A stretch of 64,000 nucleotides of DNA from Methylobacterium cerastii (GTDB lineage: Bacteria > Pseudomonadota > Alphaproteobacteria > Rhizobiales > Beijerinckiaceae). The position numbers were made by a program, and so were the translations under genes. Below are positions 1 to 8,234 of the stretch, piece after piece (the first letter of the stretch is position 1; each line of letters begins with the position of its first letter). The stretch lies in NCBI RefSeq assembly GCF_022179125.1, contig NZ_BPQG01000025.1:51912-115911 (forward strand), read 5' to 3'. The notes below the pieces were generated by a model that saw nothing but the letters and a program-made list of their open reading frames with translations, did not search any database and was not told the origin of the DNA.

Positions 1-635
1 GCGACGATCCGTGCGGGCGCGACGAGCACCCGGAGGCTGCCGTGGATTGGACGGGGTTTCCCATCCGCACGCCGGGCAAGGAGAAACAAGCCTCTTCGGT
101 GCCGGCCTTTGGAGGGCCGACGAGACCAAAAAAGCCCGTTCGTCGTTGCTTTAAGCTGCGTCCCCCGTGGAGAGCGGGGTTCGCCGGTTTCGCCTCCGGC
201 TGCCGGTTGTTGTCGGGGTCCGGTGTCGCCACCTGGATGCCGGCCGAAAGGGATCCACCCTGTCGACCATCGATCCTTTAAGACCCCTGGCGGCTGTCCG
301 GCAGTTGGCCGGATGCCCACCAACCGACACGCGGCCACAGGCACGTGCGAAATTGGGCAAGGCGCATATACGAACGGCGCACCACCACCACAAGCGGAAT
401 TCGGCCCGCAGCGGCGGGAATCCCCGTGTGTTGCGGGGACCTGTTGCCAAAACGCAGCGCCCGTCCGCGGGCGGGCTTTCCAAGCGCGTAAAGTGCGGGC
501 ATCTCACCCCGGTCGACGGTGGCGACGCCCTGCCGGTCCGCGGCATCCGGGGCGCGGGATCGGAATCGGCGGAATGCGGGCGGCGGGCATCATGGTCGGG
601 GTGAGACGGCGGACGATTCGGTCGCGGGTGACCGC
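1..635. other. Gene-free stretch at the window start
   Basis: I find no convincing gene here. The frames open across it give low-complexity Arg/Pro/Ala-rich translations with no recognisable domain, signal peptide or placed ribosome-binding site. An A-run lies around 124-129, but I could not assign a convincing hairpin terminator. I looked for signatures of tmRNA, RNase P RNA and SRP RNA on both strands and saw none. It may hold the promoter region of the acetyltransferase gene that follows and the tail of whatever lies to the left of the window. Confidence 0.4.
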
Positions 636-1169
636 GTGAACCCGCAAGCCGACGGCGAGCTGGAGGTCCGGGTCGCGTGCCTCGACGACCTCGACGCCCT
701 GGTCGCCCTGGAGAACGCGACCTTCTCCACCGACCGGGCCGAGCGCCGGGCGATCCGCCACGCGATCCGCTCGCCCTCGATGACGGTTCTGGTCGCCCTG
801 CTGATCGAGGCGGACGAGACCAACGTCCTCGTCGGGGCTGCCACCCTGGAGCGGCGGCGCAACAGCCGCAGCGCGCGGCTCTCCTCCATTGCGGTGGCGT
901 CGTCCCGCGCCGGTCTGGGCCTCGGCGGCCGGCTGATGCAGGCGGTGGAGGACGAGGCGCGTCGCCACGGCTGCACCCGCCTGCGCCTCGAGGTGCGCGC
1001 CGACAACGGCGCCGGCCTGCGCCTGTACGAGCGCCGCGGCTACACGCGCTTCGAGGTTCGCGAAGGCTATTACGAGGACGGCATGGAGGCGTGGTGTTAC
1101 GAGCGCGCCCTCGCCGACGACGCGGCGGACGCGACGCAGGAGCCGCCCCGGCAGCGCCGGAGCGGCTGA
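636..1169 (+). CDS. GNAT-family (RimI-like) N-acetyltransferase
   Basis: Predicted acetyl-CoA-dependent N-acetyltransferase of 177 aa. The acetyl-CoA-binding motif A (SSRAGLGLGGRL, an R-x-x-G-x-G type) lies near residue 95, followed by the family pattern ADNGAGLRLYERRGY in which Asn and Tyr are typical of RimI-like enzymes. The last 20 residues are acidic then basic and look disordered. I chose the GTG at 636 because the GNAT fold begins about ten residues later; an in-frame ATG at 519 would add 39 residues of Arg/Gly-rich sequence without homology. The acceptor cannot be predicted; protein N-termini, antibiotics or small amines are all possible. It stands alone, with a converging small gene ending 10 bp downstream. 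Confidence 0.8.
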   Translation: MNPQADGELEVRVACLDDLDALVALENATFSTDRAERRAIRHAIRSPSMTVLVALLIEADETNVLVGAATLERRRNSRSARLSSIAVASSRAGLGLGGRLMQAVEDEARRHGCTRLRLEVRADNGAGLRLYERRGYTRFEVREGYYEDGMEAWCYERALADDAADATQEPPRQRRSG

Positions 1170-1179
1170 AGCCGGCAGA

Positions 1180-1416
1180 TCAGTCGCAGCGCTCGCGGCT
1201 GACCGTCTTGCGGTCGCCCTCGTCGTTGGTCTTCGTCACCGTCTTCGTGGAACAGCCGTCGCTGCTCTCGCGGGTCTCCACCGTCTTGCTCTCGGTGGCC
1301 GGACGGTCGACCACGACGGTGTCGGGCGCCCGGCGCTCGATCACGGTCGTCTGGGCGGTGGCGGCCTGGATGCCGGCGAGGGCGAGGATCGCGGCGGCGG
1401 GAACGAGGATGCGCAT
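1180..1416 (-). CDS. Small secreted protein of unknown function
   Basis: A 78-aa protein with a clear N-terminal signal peptide (MRILVPAAAILALAGIQAATAQ, with predicted cleavage after ATA-Q or just before it). The mature part is about 56 residues, hydrophilic and rich in Thr, Arg, Glu and Asp, with two cysteines (DGCSTK and the C-terminal RERCD) that could form a disulfide in the periplasm. A GGAGT ribosome-binding site precedes the ATG at a suitable distance. A much longer minus-strand frame runs through here, but only this 3' part has a signal peptide and a start context. I do not recognise a family. It converges with the acetyltransferase gene. Confidence 0.65.
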   Translation of the reverse strand: MRILVPAAAILALAGIQAATAQTTVIERRAPDTVVVDRPATESKTVETRESSDGCSTKTVTKTNDEGDRKTVSRERCD

Positions 1417-1614
1417 CGGATAGGGACTCCGGGAAAAGTTTCGAACGGACGCGGAAACGGCCTCCGGCCCGAAACCGTTCCGGGGCGCCCTCGTCATGCC
1501 GGATTCAGGGAATCTTACCGGCGTCGCGTTAGAGCACGGATGCAGGGTCGCGCCCGCCCGCGCCGGCTCGTCCGCGACGCGTGTCCTTGAGAGCCCGCCC
1601 GTGAAAGCCCGACC

Positions 1615-3072
1615 ATGGCCGTGATCGCCGCCTTCGTCATGAATGCCGGGCTGAACTTCGTCCTCGGCCTGCTCATCGCCAAGCTGCTGGGGCCGGCCGA
1701 TTTCGGGCGTTTCGCGCTGGCCACCGCCGGCACCCTGGTGATCACCACCGTCCTGTTCGAGTGGCTGCGCCTGTCGGCGACGCGGTTCTACTCGGTGCGC
1801 GTCCGCCTCGACGAACCATGGATCCGGCACGGCCTCGACCGCGCCTACGCCATCCTCGCGGTGCTGCTGTTCGCCGCCGCGGCCGTCGCCGCCGGCCTCG
1901 GGCTCGGCGACGGGCCGGACGGGCATGCCGCGATCCTGTCCGGTGCGATGCTGGCGGCGCTCGGCATCGGCGTGTTCGACTATCACGCCGCGCTCGCCCG
2001 TGCCCGCTTCGACGGCAAGCTCTATCTCGGGCTGGTCGCGGTGAAGAACGTGATCGCCTTCGCCATGATGGCCGCAGCCGCCTGGTACCTGCGCCAGCCG
2101 GCCTGGGTGCTCGCCGCCGCCGGAGTGAGCCAACTCCTCGCCGTACTGATCCTGCGCCACCCCTTGCGCGACCCGGCCTCGGCGGTGGAGCACCATCGCC
2201 GGCGCGAGACCTGGAGCCTGTTCCTGCGCTACGGCCTGCCCCTGATCGCGGCCAACGCCGTCTACCAGCTGCTGCCGTTCCTCAACCGCGGCACCATCGC
2301 CGCGCAGGCCGGCTTCGCCGAGGCCGGCTACTTCGCGCTCGCCGCCGACGTGACCGCGCGCAGCCTCACCATGCTCGGCACGGCCCTCGACCTGCTGCTG
2401 TTCCAGCTCGCCGTGCGGGCCGAAGAGCAGCACGGCCGCGCGGCGGCCGAACGGCAGGTCGCAGCCAACGCGGCCACCGTCTACGCGCTGCTGCTGCCCT
2501 GCGCCGTCGGGTTCTGGGCGGTGCTGCCGGCGCTGGAGGCGTTGGTGGTGCCGGAGGCCTATCGCGGGCCGTTCGCGCTCTACGCGCTGCTGCTGATCCC
2601 CGGCCTGTTCTGCCTCGCGATGATGTTCTACGCGATCAACCCGGTGTTCCAGATCCGCCGCCGGACCCTGCCGGTGATCGCGGCGGCTGCGGCCGGGCTC
2701 GCGGTCAACGGCCTCGGCCTCCTCGTCCTGCCGCCGCTGCTCGGCGGCGCCGGCGTCGCCCTCGCCCAGACGCTGGCGCTCGCCTCCGCCTTCGCCTGGC
2801 TCGCCGTGCGGGCGCTCACCGGCCGCGACCGCCTCGCGCTGCTCTGGAACGAGATCCTCGTGGCCAGCGCCGCCTGCGGCGCCATGGCGGCGGCGCTCGC
2901 GCCGCTTCGCCACCTCGATCCGGCGCTGGCGCTCGGCGTCGCCGTGCCCCTCGGGGCCGGGCTCTACGCGGCCCTGGTATGGCTGTTCGACATCGCCGGC
3001 CTGCGCAGCCAGGTCGAGGGCCGGTTCCGCCCGGCGCATCCTGCGGCGGCCGATCCTGTGGCGGCAGAGTAG
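1615..3072 (+). CDS. Polysaccharide flippase-like membrane protein (MOP/Wzx type)
   Basis: A 485-aa inner-membrane protein with about 12-14 hydrophobic segments from end to end. The N-terminus, with AKLLGPADFGRFALA near residue 25, matches the opening helix of Wzx/RfbX-type lipid-linked oligosaccharide flippases of the MOP superfamily, which move polysaccharide repeat units across the inner membrane. Length fits the family (420-520 aa). It is a single gene; no polymerase or glycosyltransferase lies next to it, although glycosyltransferases occur at 53.7-56.4 kb. The start is the ATG at 1615, directly before the first helix. Which glycan it carries cannot be told. A long antisense frame over the gene is a GC artefact. 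Confidence 0.82.
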   Translation: MAVIAAFVMNAGLNFVLGLLIAKLLGPADFGRFALATAGTLVITTVLFEWLRLSATRFYSVRVRLDEPWIRHGLDRAYAILAVLLFAAAAVAAGLGLGDGPDGHAAILSGAMLAALGIGVFDYHAALARARFDGKLYLGLVAVKNVIAFAMMAAAAWYLRQPAWVLAAAGVSQLLAVLILRHPLRDPASAVEHHRRRETWSLFLRYGLPLIAANAVYQLLPFLNRGTIAAQAGFAEAGYFALAADVTARSLTMLGTALDLLLFQLAVRAEEQHGRAAAERQVAANAATVYALLLPCAVGFWAVLPALEALVVPEAYRGPFALYALLLIPGLFCLAMMFYAINPVFQIRRRTLPVIAAAAAGLAVNGLGLLVLPPLLGGAGVALAQTLALASAFAWLAVRALTGRDRLALLWNEILVASAACGAMAAALAPLRHLDPALALGVAVPLGAGLYAALVWLFDIAGLRSQVEGRFRPAHPAAADPVAAE

Positions 3073-3173
3073 AGCGGTTCCACTTTGCAACGCGGCCGCG
3101 ATCCCGCATGATCGGGGCTACAAGGGTGCCGCGCACAGGCATCCGGCAAAGACACGCGACCGGGCAGGAAACG

Positions 3174-4358
3174 ATGCCATTCTACGAGCCCCGCGACGAG
3201 GGCGAGGCGGCCGAGATCGTCGGCGCGGCCGCCGGCCGCTCCGAGCGCCTGCGCCTCGTGGGCGGGGACACCATGGCCGGGATCGGCCGGCCGGCGCAGG
3301 ACGAGGCGACGCTCTCGGCGCGGGCGCTCTCCGGCGTCACCCTCTACGAGCCCGCCGAGATGGTGATCTCGGCCCGTGCCGGCACACCGCTCGCGGAGGT
3401 TCAGGCGATGCTCGCCGCCCGCGGCCAGATGCTGCCGTTCGAGCCGATGGACGCCCGCGCCCTGATGGGCAGCGCTGGCGAGCCGACGTTCGGCGCGGTG
3501 GCGGCGGCCAACAATTCCGGGCCGCGCCGCATCAACGCCGGTGCCGCCCGCGACAGCCTGATCGGCGTGCGCTTCGTCAACGGTCGCGGCCAGGCGATCA
3601 AGTCCGGCGGGCGGGTGATGAAGAACGTCACCGGCCTCGACCTCGTGAAGCTGATGGCCGGCTCCTGGGGCACCCTCGGGCTCCTCACCGAGGTCACCTT
3701 CAAGGTGCTGCCGGTGCAGGAGCGCGTGGCGACGCTGGTCTTCCGCGGGCTCGACGACGCCCGCGCGGTGGCTGCGCTCGCCGCCGCCCTCGGCTCGCCG
3801 TTCGAGCTCACCGGCGCGGCGCACCTGCCCGCCGGCATCGACGGCGCGGACGCTCGCACGCTGATGCGGCTCGAAGGCTTTTCGGACTCGCTCGCCTACC
3901 GGATCGGTGAGCTGCAGAAGCTCCTGAAGCGCTTCGGCGCCGCCGAGATCCTGGACGGCGAACCGGGTGTCGCCCTCTGGAATACGATCCGGGATGTGAC
4001 GCCCTTCGCCGGAACGTCCGAGGCCGTATGGCGGCTCTCGACCGCGCCGACCCGAGGCCCGGCGCTCGCCGCCGCGATCGGCCGCGCGATGCCGGCGCGC
4101 TGGTTCTACGATTGGGGCGGCGGCCTGGTCTGGCTCGCCGTCGCGTCCGAGGGCGATGCCGGGGCGGAGGCGATCCGCTCCGCCCTCGGCCAGCACGGCG
4201 GCCACGCCACGCTGATCCGGGCGCCCGATGCGGTGCGCGCCGCCGTGCCGGTGTTCCAGCCACTCTCGCAGCCGCTGATGCGGGTGACGCAGGGGATCAA
4301 GACGGCGCACGACCCCGCGGGTGTGTTCAACCCAGGGCGGATGTACGCCGAGGTTTGA
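3174..4358 (+). CDS. glcE: Glycolate oxidase subunit GlcE (FAD-binding)
   Basis: A 394-aa FAD-binding subunit of the membrane-associated glycolate dehydrogenase GlcDEF, which oxidises glycolate to glyoxylate. The N-terminal half holds the FAD_binding_4 (PCMH-type) fold: LRLVGGDTM near residue 25, then GAVAAANNSGPRR near 110, and the family stretch KNVTGLDLVKLMAGSWGTLG near 150-170. It ends with the usual PAGVFNPGRMY close to the C-terminus. The ATG at 3174 follows an AGGAA ribosome-binding site. glcF follows 120 bp later on the same strand. The catalytic partner GlcD is not in the window; a flippase occupies the upstream position. The frame stays open far upstream of the start, but only this part encodes the family. 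Confidence 0.93.
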   Translation: MPFYEPRDEGEAAEIVGAAAGRSERLRLVGGDTMAGIGRPAQDEATLSARALSGVTLYEPAEMVISARAGTPLAEVQAMLAARGQMLPFEPMDARALMGSAGEPTFGAVAAANNSGPRRINAGAARDSLIGVRFVNGRGQAIKSGGRVMKNVTGLDLVKLMAGSWGTLGLLTEVTFKVLPVQERVATLVFRGLDDARAVAALAAALGSPFELTGAAHLPAGIDGADARTLMRLEGFSDSLAYRIGELQKLLKRFGAAEILDGEPGVALWNTIRDVTPFAGTSEAVWRLSTAPTRGPALAAAIGRAMPARWFYDWGGGLVWLAVASEGDAGAEAIRSALGQHGGHATLIRAPDAVRAAVPVFQPLSQPLMRVTQGIKTAHDPAGVFNPGRMYAEV

Positions 4359-4478
4359 GGCGCCCGGGCCCGACGCGGGCCCTCCGCCGCATCGTGCGCG
4401 GCGCGAAACGGTGGCAGAGACGATCGATCGACGGGGCCGACGCCATCGGCCCGAGACAGGACGCATCCAGAACGCGCC

Positions 4479-5819
4479 ATGCAAACCAACTTCTCCCTGG
4501 CCCAGCTCGCCGACCCGGCGATGGCGACCTCCGAAAAGATCCTGCGCACCTGCGTGCATTGCGGGTTCTGCACGGCGACCTGCCCGACCTACCTGCTGCT
4601 CGGCGACGAACTCGATAGCCCGCGCGGACGGATCTACCTGATCAAGGACATGCTGGAGGGCGGCAAGGCGGCGAGCGCCGAGGTGGTCAAGCACGTCGAC
4701 CGCTGCCTGTCGTGCCTGTCCTGCATGACGACCTGCCCCTCGGGCGTGCACTACATGCACCTCGTCGACCACGCCCGCAGCCATATCGAGCAGACGTTCT
4801 CCCGGCGGCTCGACGACCGCGCGCTGCGGGCGCTCCTGGCCTTCGTGCTGCCCTATCCCGCGAGGTTCCGGGCGGCGTTGTGGGCGGCCAAGCTCGGTGC
4901 GCCGTTCCGGCCCCTGGTGGCGCGCCTGCCGCGGGTCGGAAACCGGCTCGCCGCGATGCTCGACCTCGCCCCCGCCGCGCTGCCCGGCCGCGAGGCGACC
5001 AACCGGCCCGCGACCTTCCCCGCCGTCGGCGCGCAGGGCGCGCCCAAGCGCGTGGCCCTGCTGCGCGGCTGCGCCCAGAGCGTGCTGCGGCCGGATTTCA
5101 ACGCGGCGGCGATCCGCCTGCTCACCCGCCACGGCGTCGAGGTGGTGCACGCGGAAGGCGAGGGGTGCTGCGGCGCGCTCACCCATCACATGGGCCGGAC
5201 GGACGACTCGCACGCCCAGGCCCGGCGCACCATCGACGCCTGGATCGCGGAAGCCGACGGCGCCGGCCTCGACGCCATCCTCGTCACCGCGTCCGGCTGC
5301 GGCACGACGATCAAGGATTACGGCTTCATGTTCCGCGACGACCCGGCCTACGCCGACAAGGCGGCAAGGGTCTCGGCGCTCGCCAGGGACGTCACCGAGT
5401 TCGTCGCCACCCTCGACATCGCGCCGACGGTCGAGAGCGACCTCGTCGTCGCCTATCACTCGGCCTGCTCGATGCAGCACGGCCAGGGCATCCGCACGGA
5501 GCCCAAGACCCTGCTGAAGCGGGCGGGCTTCACGGTGAAGGACGTGCCCGAGGGCCACATCTGCTGCGGCTCGGCCGGCACCTACAACATCCTGCAGCCG
5601 GAACTCGCCGGCAAGCTCCGGGCGCGCAAGGTCGCCAACATCGAGCGGATGCGCCCCGACGTGATCGCCACCGGCAACATCGGCTGCGCCACGCAGATCG
5701 GGAAGGGCACCGCGATCCCGATCGTCCACACGGTGGAACTGCTGGATTGGGCCACCGGCGGCCCGCGGCCGGCGGCGCTCAAGGCGACGGCCGAGCCGGT
5801 GCTGCAAGCAGCCGAGTGA
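4479..5819 (+). CDS. glcF: Glycolate oxidase iron-sulfur subunit GlcF
   Basis: A 446-aa iron-sulfur subunit of glycolate dehydrogenase, passing electrons from the flavin subunits to the respiratory chain. Two ferredoxin-type clusters are visible: C25-x2-C28-x2-C31-x3-C35-P and C76-x2-C79-x2-C82-x3-C86-P, each able to bind a [4Fe-4S] cluster. The C-terminal part has two cysteine-rich CCG domains (GEGCCGALTHH and GHICCGSAGTYN), as in GlcF and heterodisulfide-reductase-like proteins. Length is typical for GlcF. It lies in tandem with glcE and is probably co-transcribed with it. It ends 7 bp from the convergent metallo-hydrolase gene. Confidence 0.95.
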   Translation: MQTNFSLAQLADPAMATSEKILRTCVHCGFCTATCPTYLLLGDELDSPRGRIYLIKDMLEGGKAASAEVVKHVDRCLSCLSCMTTCPSGVHYMHLVDHARSHIEQTFSRRLDDRALRALLAFVLPYPARFRAALWAAKLGAPFRPLVARLPRVGNRLAAMLDLAPAALPGREATNRPATFPAVGAQGAPKRVALLRGCAQSVLRPDFNAAAIRLLTRHGVEVVHAEGEGCCGALTHHMGRTDDSHAQARRTIDAWIAEADGAGLDAILVTASGCGTTIKDYGFMFRDDPAYADKAARVSALARDVTEFVATLDIAPTVESDLVVAYHSACSMQHGQGIRTEPKTLLKRAGFTVKDVPEGHICCGSAGTYNILQPELAGKLRARKVANIERMRPDVIATGNIGCATQIGKGTAIPIVHTVELLDWATGGPRPAALKATAEPVLQAAE

Positions 5820-5825
5820 CCGGCC

Positions 5826-6806
5826 TCACGGTTCGAGCTGGTAGGTGACCGGGATCCAGCGATAGCCTGCGCCGCTCGGCGCGACGTAGCCGAGCGACGG
5901 GAACGACGTATGGTAGCCGGCGACCACGATGTCGCCGTTCGCCGCCATGTCGTAGATCCGACGCCGCGTGGCCGCGCCCTGTCCCTTGTCCATGTCGAAC
6001 AGGGCGTGCCAGCCCGGCTCGGCGAGCGAGGCGACCTCGTGGTGGGCGCAATCGCCCCAAATCAGCATCCGCCGCCCCGCGCTCTCGACGTGGAAGGCGA
6101 GGTGGCCGGGCGTGTGCCCGTAGGCCGCGAGCGCGTGGATGCCGGGAACGATCTCGTCGCCGGCCGCCACGAAGCGCGTCCATGCGGCCAGCGGCAGGAG
6201 GTGGGCGCGGAACACCAGCGCCGAGGCGTGCTCGTTGCCCGACGGCTCCGACGCGAGGCGCTCGGGTTTGGTCCAGAAATCGTACTCGACCGCGCCGACG
6301 ACGAGGCGCGCGTTGGGGAAGGTCGGGTGCCCGTTGCGCATCAGCCCGCCGATGTGGTCGGTGTGGCAATGGCTGAGGACGACGACGTCGATCGCCTCCG
6401 GCGCGGTGCCGGCCGCGCGCAGCCGCTCGACCAGACGTCCGCCGGCCGGCGGCGGCACGAAGCCGACCGCGCCGTTGCCGGTGTCGAACAGGATGGTCTC
6501 GCGCCCGGTCTCGATCAGCACCGGGGTGAAGCCCGGCTGGAAGCGATCGGGCGGCAGGCGGTTGGCGCGCATCAGGGCCTCGACCTCGCCCCTGGGGCGG
6601 TCCTCGCCGACGATCGGCCAGGGGCCGTCGATCATCCCGGCGGCATCGAGCAGCATCGTCACGCGAAAGGCGCCGAGCGCGAAGCGGTACTGCGCCGACG
6701 CGGCCGGGCCGAGCGGTTCGGACCGCGCCGACCGAGGCAACAGCGCCGGGGCGACCAAGGCGGCGAGGCCGGTCGCGGCGAGTTGTCGACGCGTCCGTTC
6801 GATCAT
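5826..6806 (-). CDS. Exported metallo-beta-lactamase-fold hydrolase
   Basis: A 326-aa protein of the MBL-fold hydrolase superfamily. The metal-binding signature H146-C-H148-T-D150-H151-I-G-G is intact, and further ligands are likely in AAYGHTPGH (His) and LIWGDCAHH (Asp). The N-terminus has TRRQLAATGLAALVAPALL, a twin-arginine-like export signal, so the enzyme probably acts in the periplasm. The substrate is unknown; lactones, sulfatides or other esters are possible. It is transcribed divergently from an AraC-type regulator 80 bp away, which makes that regulator the obvious candidate controller. The ribosome-binding site GAAGGGA lies inside one arm of an inverted repeat (see the entry at 6817-6860). 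Confidence 0.85.
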   Translation of the reverse strand: MIERTRRQLAATGLAALVAPALLPRSARSEPLGPAASAQYRFALGAFRVTMLLDAAGMIDGPWPIVGEDRPRGEVEALMRANRLPPDRFQPGFTPVLIETGRETILFDTGNGAVGFVPPPAGGRLVERLRAAGTAPEAIDVVVLSHCHTDHIGGLMRNGHPTFPNARLVVGAVEYDFWTKPERLASEPSGNEHASALVFRAHLLPLAAWTRFVAAGDEIVPGIHALAAYGHTPGHLAFHVESAGRRMLIWGDCAHHEVASLAEPGWHALFDMDKGQGAATRRRIYDMAANGDIVVAGYHTSFPSLGYVAPSGAGYRWIPVTYQLEP

Positions 6807-6816
6807 CGAATCATTC

Positions 6817-6860
6817 CCTTCGCCCGCGTGAGGCCGCAGACTGCGCGGCGTGGGCGAAGG
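6817..6860. promoter_or_regulatory. Inverted repeat between the MBL hydrolase and AraC genes
   Basis: Perfect 9-bp arms CCTTCGCCC (6817-6825) and GGGCGAAGG (6852-6860) flank a 26-bp GC-rich centre with further partial symmetry (GCCGC/GCGGC). In the minus-strand transcript the arm nearest the start codon contains the GAAGG of the hydrolase ribosome-binding site, so the RNA hairpin could block ribosome access. As DNA it could be an operator for the divergently encoded AraC regulator. The sequence and its position are seen directly; both roles are inference. Confidence 0.45.
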
Positions 6861-6886
6861 CCTACCGGCTGCGGGGGATCGGGCGC

Positions 6887-7660
6887 TTGTACGAACGTGC
6901 TGCCGACGACGGGCCGTTGCGACCGCTCTGGCACGTGGCCGGCGCGACGACCTTCTTCGCCGGGCCGTTGCGCTACAATGCCGGGCACCAGCACGGCGCG
7001 CCGGTCTTCCTCGCGGGGCTCTACGGCGACTTCCGCCTGCGCGTCGGCGCGCAGGACTGGACCACCTGCCGCACGGCGATGATCCCGGCCGGGTGCGTGC
7101 ACGAACTCGACCTCGGCGGCGACCCGCTCGGCGTGCTCTACCTCGAGCCGGACCGCTTCGGGGTCGAGGCGCTGACGCCGCTCCTGCACGGCACCCGCGA
7201 GATCGCGGGCGCGCTCCTGGGCGCCGCCGGCGAGACGACGCCGCTGCGCGACCTGTTCGAGCACCGCGACGGCGCCTCCGCCGCCGGGCCGGCGCTCGCC
7301 GACCTCCTCGCGTTCGCGGGGCGGCAGCCGGAGCCGCGGATCGACGGGCGGATCGCGCGGGCGATCCGCCGCCTGCTCGCCGAGCCCGACGCGACGCCGT
7401 CGGTCGGAGCGCTCGCGGCCTCGGTCGGCCTGTCGGCCTCGCGGTTCCAGCACCTGTTCACCGACGCCGTCGGGGTGCCGTTCCGGCGCTATCGGGGCTG
7501 GCTGCGGATGCGCCGGGCGATCGGTGCGGTGATCGACGGCAACAACTTCACCGGCGCCGCGCATGCGGCCGGCTTCGCCGACCAGGCCCATTTCGCCCAC
7601 GATTTCAGGCGGACCTTCGGCGCCCCCGCCTCGCTCAGCCTTCGCGACATCCGGCGTTGA
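6887..7660 (+). CDS. AraC-family transcriptional regulator
   Basis: A 257-aa regulator with an N-terminal cupin-like sensing half (residues about 10-110) and a C-terminal double helix-turn-helix AraC domain (residues about 160-257). The second helix-turn-helix has the family pattern AHAAGFADQAHFAHDFRRTFG, and the first is ALAASVGLSASRFQHLFTD. The start appears to be TTG at 6887, with GGGGGA about 10 bases before it; I see no better in-frame ATG or GTG. It is divergent from the metallo-hydrolase and probably controls it and itself. Its 3' end overlaps the convergent ribbon-helix-helix gene by 26 bp. Confidence 0.86.
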   Translation: MYERAADDGPLRPLWHVAGATTFFAGPLRYNAGHQHGAPVFLAGLYGDFRLRVGAQDWTTCRTAMIPAGCVHELDLGGDPLGVLYLEPDRFGVEALTPLLHGTREIAGALLGAAGETTPLRDLFEHRDGASAAGPALADLLAFAGRQPEPRIDGRIARAIRRLLAEPDATPSVGALAASVGLSASRFQHLFTDAVGVPFRRYRGWLRMRRAIGAVIDGNNFTGAAHAAGFADQAHFAHDFRRTFGAPASLSLRDIRR

Positions 7661-7883
7661 CGACCGGTCCGTCCGCCGGCTCGCGATACGCCGCCAGCAC
7701 GAAGACCCGGATCGCCGAGGACAGGTTCTGACCGTTCCGCTCCGCGTCGATCGCGCCGATCAGCGCCTGGACGGACTTTTCGCGCGCCGCTGCGATCTCG
7801 CCCAAAGCCGCCCAGAACGGGTCCTCCAGGGACACGCTGGTGCGGTGGCCGGCGATCATCACCGAGCGCTTGGTGATGGTCAT
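7635..7883 (-). CDS. Ribbon-helix-helix domain protein
   Basis: An 82-aa protein with a ribbon-helix-helix fold over residues about 5-65 (RSVMIAGHRTSVSLEDPFWAAL and then EKSVQALIGAID). This matches the RHH_4 type found downstream of fumC in many alphaproteobacteria. It probably binds DNA as a dimer; the targets are unknown. I chose the ATG at 7883 because the conserved part begins there; an ATG at 7910 would add nine residues. It belongs to the minus-strand series fumC - DUF4169 - RHH, although a 350-bp repeat-bearing spacer separates it from the DUF4169 gene, so it may have its own promoter. Confidence 0.75.
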   Translation of the reverse strand: MTITKRSVMIAGHRTSVSLEDPFWAALGEIAAAREKSVQALIGAIDAERNGQNLSSAIRVFVLAAYREPADGPVVNAGCREG

Positions 7884-7961
7884 CGGGCGCGCCTTCTCCG
7901 TCCAGCGCACGGGAAACGGTAGTCGTCCATTTCGTCACGGCATCTGATGACGCGCGGGTTC

Positions 7962-8156
7962 TCCTCTCCCCGCGTACGGGCAGAGGCCCGGCTGCACCTT
8001 GTCATGCAGCCGGCTAGCGTCGGCGAAGCCAGAGCGACGGTGAGGGGGCGCGAACGGAAAAGCCTCCTCCGGATCGGCCCCCTCACCGTCGGCTGCCGCC
8101 TCGCCGCGACGACGGCGAGGTCGTCGCGTCCCTCTCCCCGCAAGCGGGGCGAGGGG
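7962..8156. repeat. Cluster of intergenic inverted repeats (REP/MITE-like)
   Basis: The 351-bp spacer between the RHH and DUF4169 genes holds a chain of dyads and no gene. The clearest has perfect 15-bp arms at 8035-8049 and 8077-8091 (CGACGGTGAGGGGGC and its complement). Others are 7988-7996 with 8005-8013 (CCGGCTGCA) and 8130-8141 with 8144-8155 (CCCTCTCCCCGC, one mismatch). A related CTCTCCCCG unit near 7964 makes the element roughly symmetrical end to end. Such blocks are common as dispersed intergenic repeats in Hyphomicrobiales. Family membership would need a genome-wide search. Confidence 0.6.
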
Positions 8157-8234
8157 ATGCGCGCAGATCGAAACGCCAGAAGCAGCGATGTGCGAATCCT
8201 GTCGCTCGCACAGAGGTCGAGAAGGGGCACCGCG

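Noticed and set aside
1180-3090. A long minus-strand open frame (636 codons) over the flippase gene
   Set aside because: Only its 3' end encodes the small secreted protein (1180-1416). The rest is Arg/Gly/His-rich, antisense to a clear membrane protein, and typical of high-GC shadow frames.
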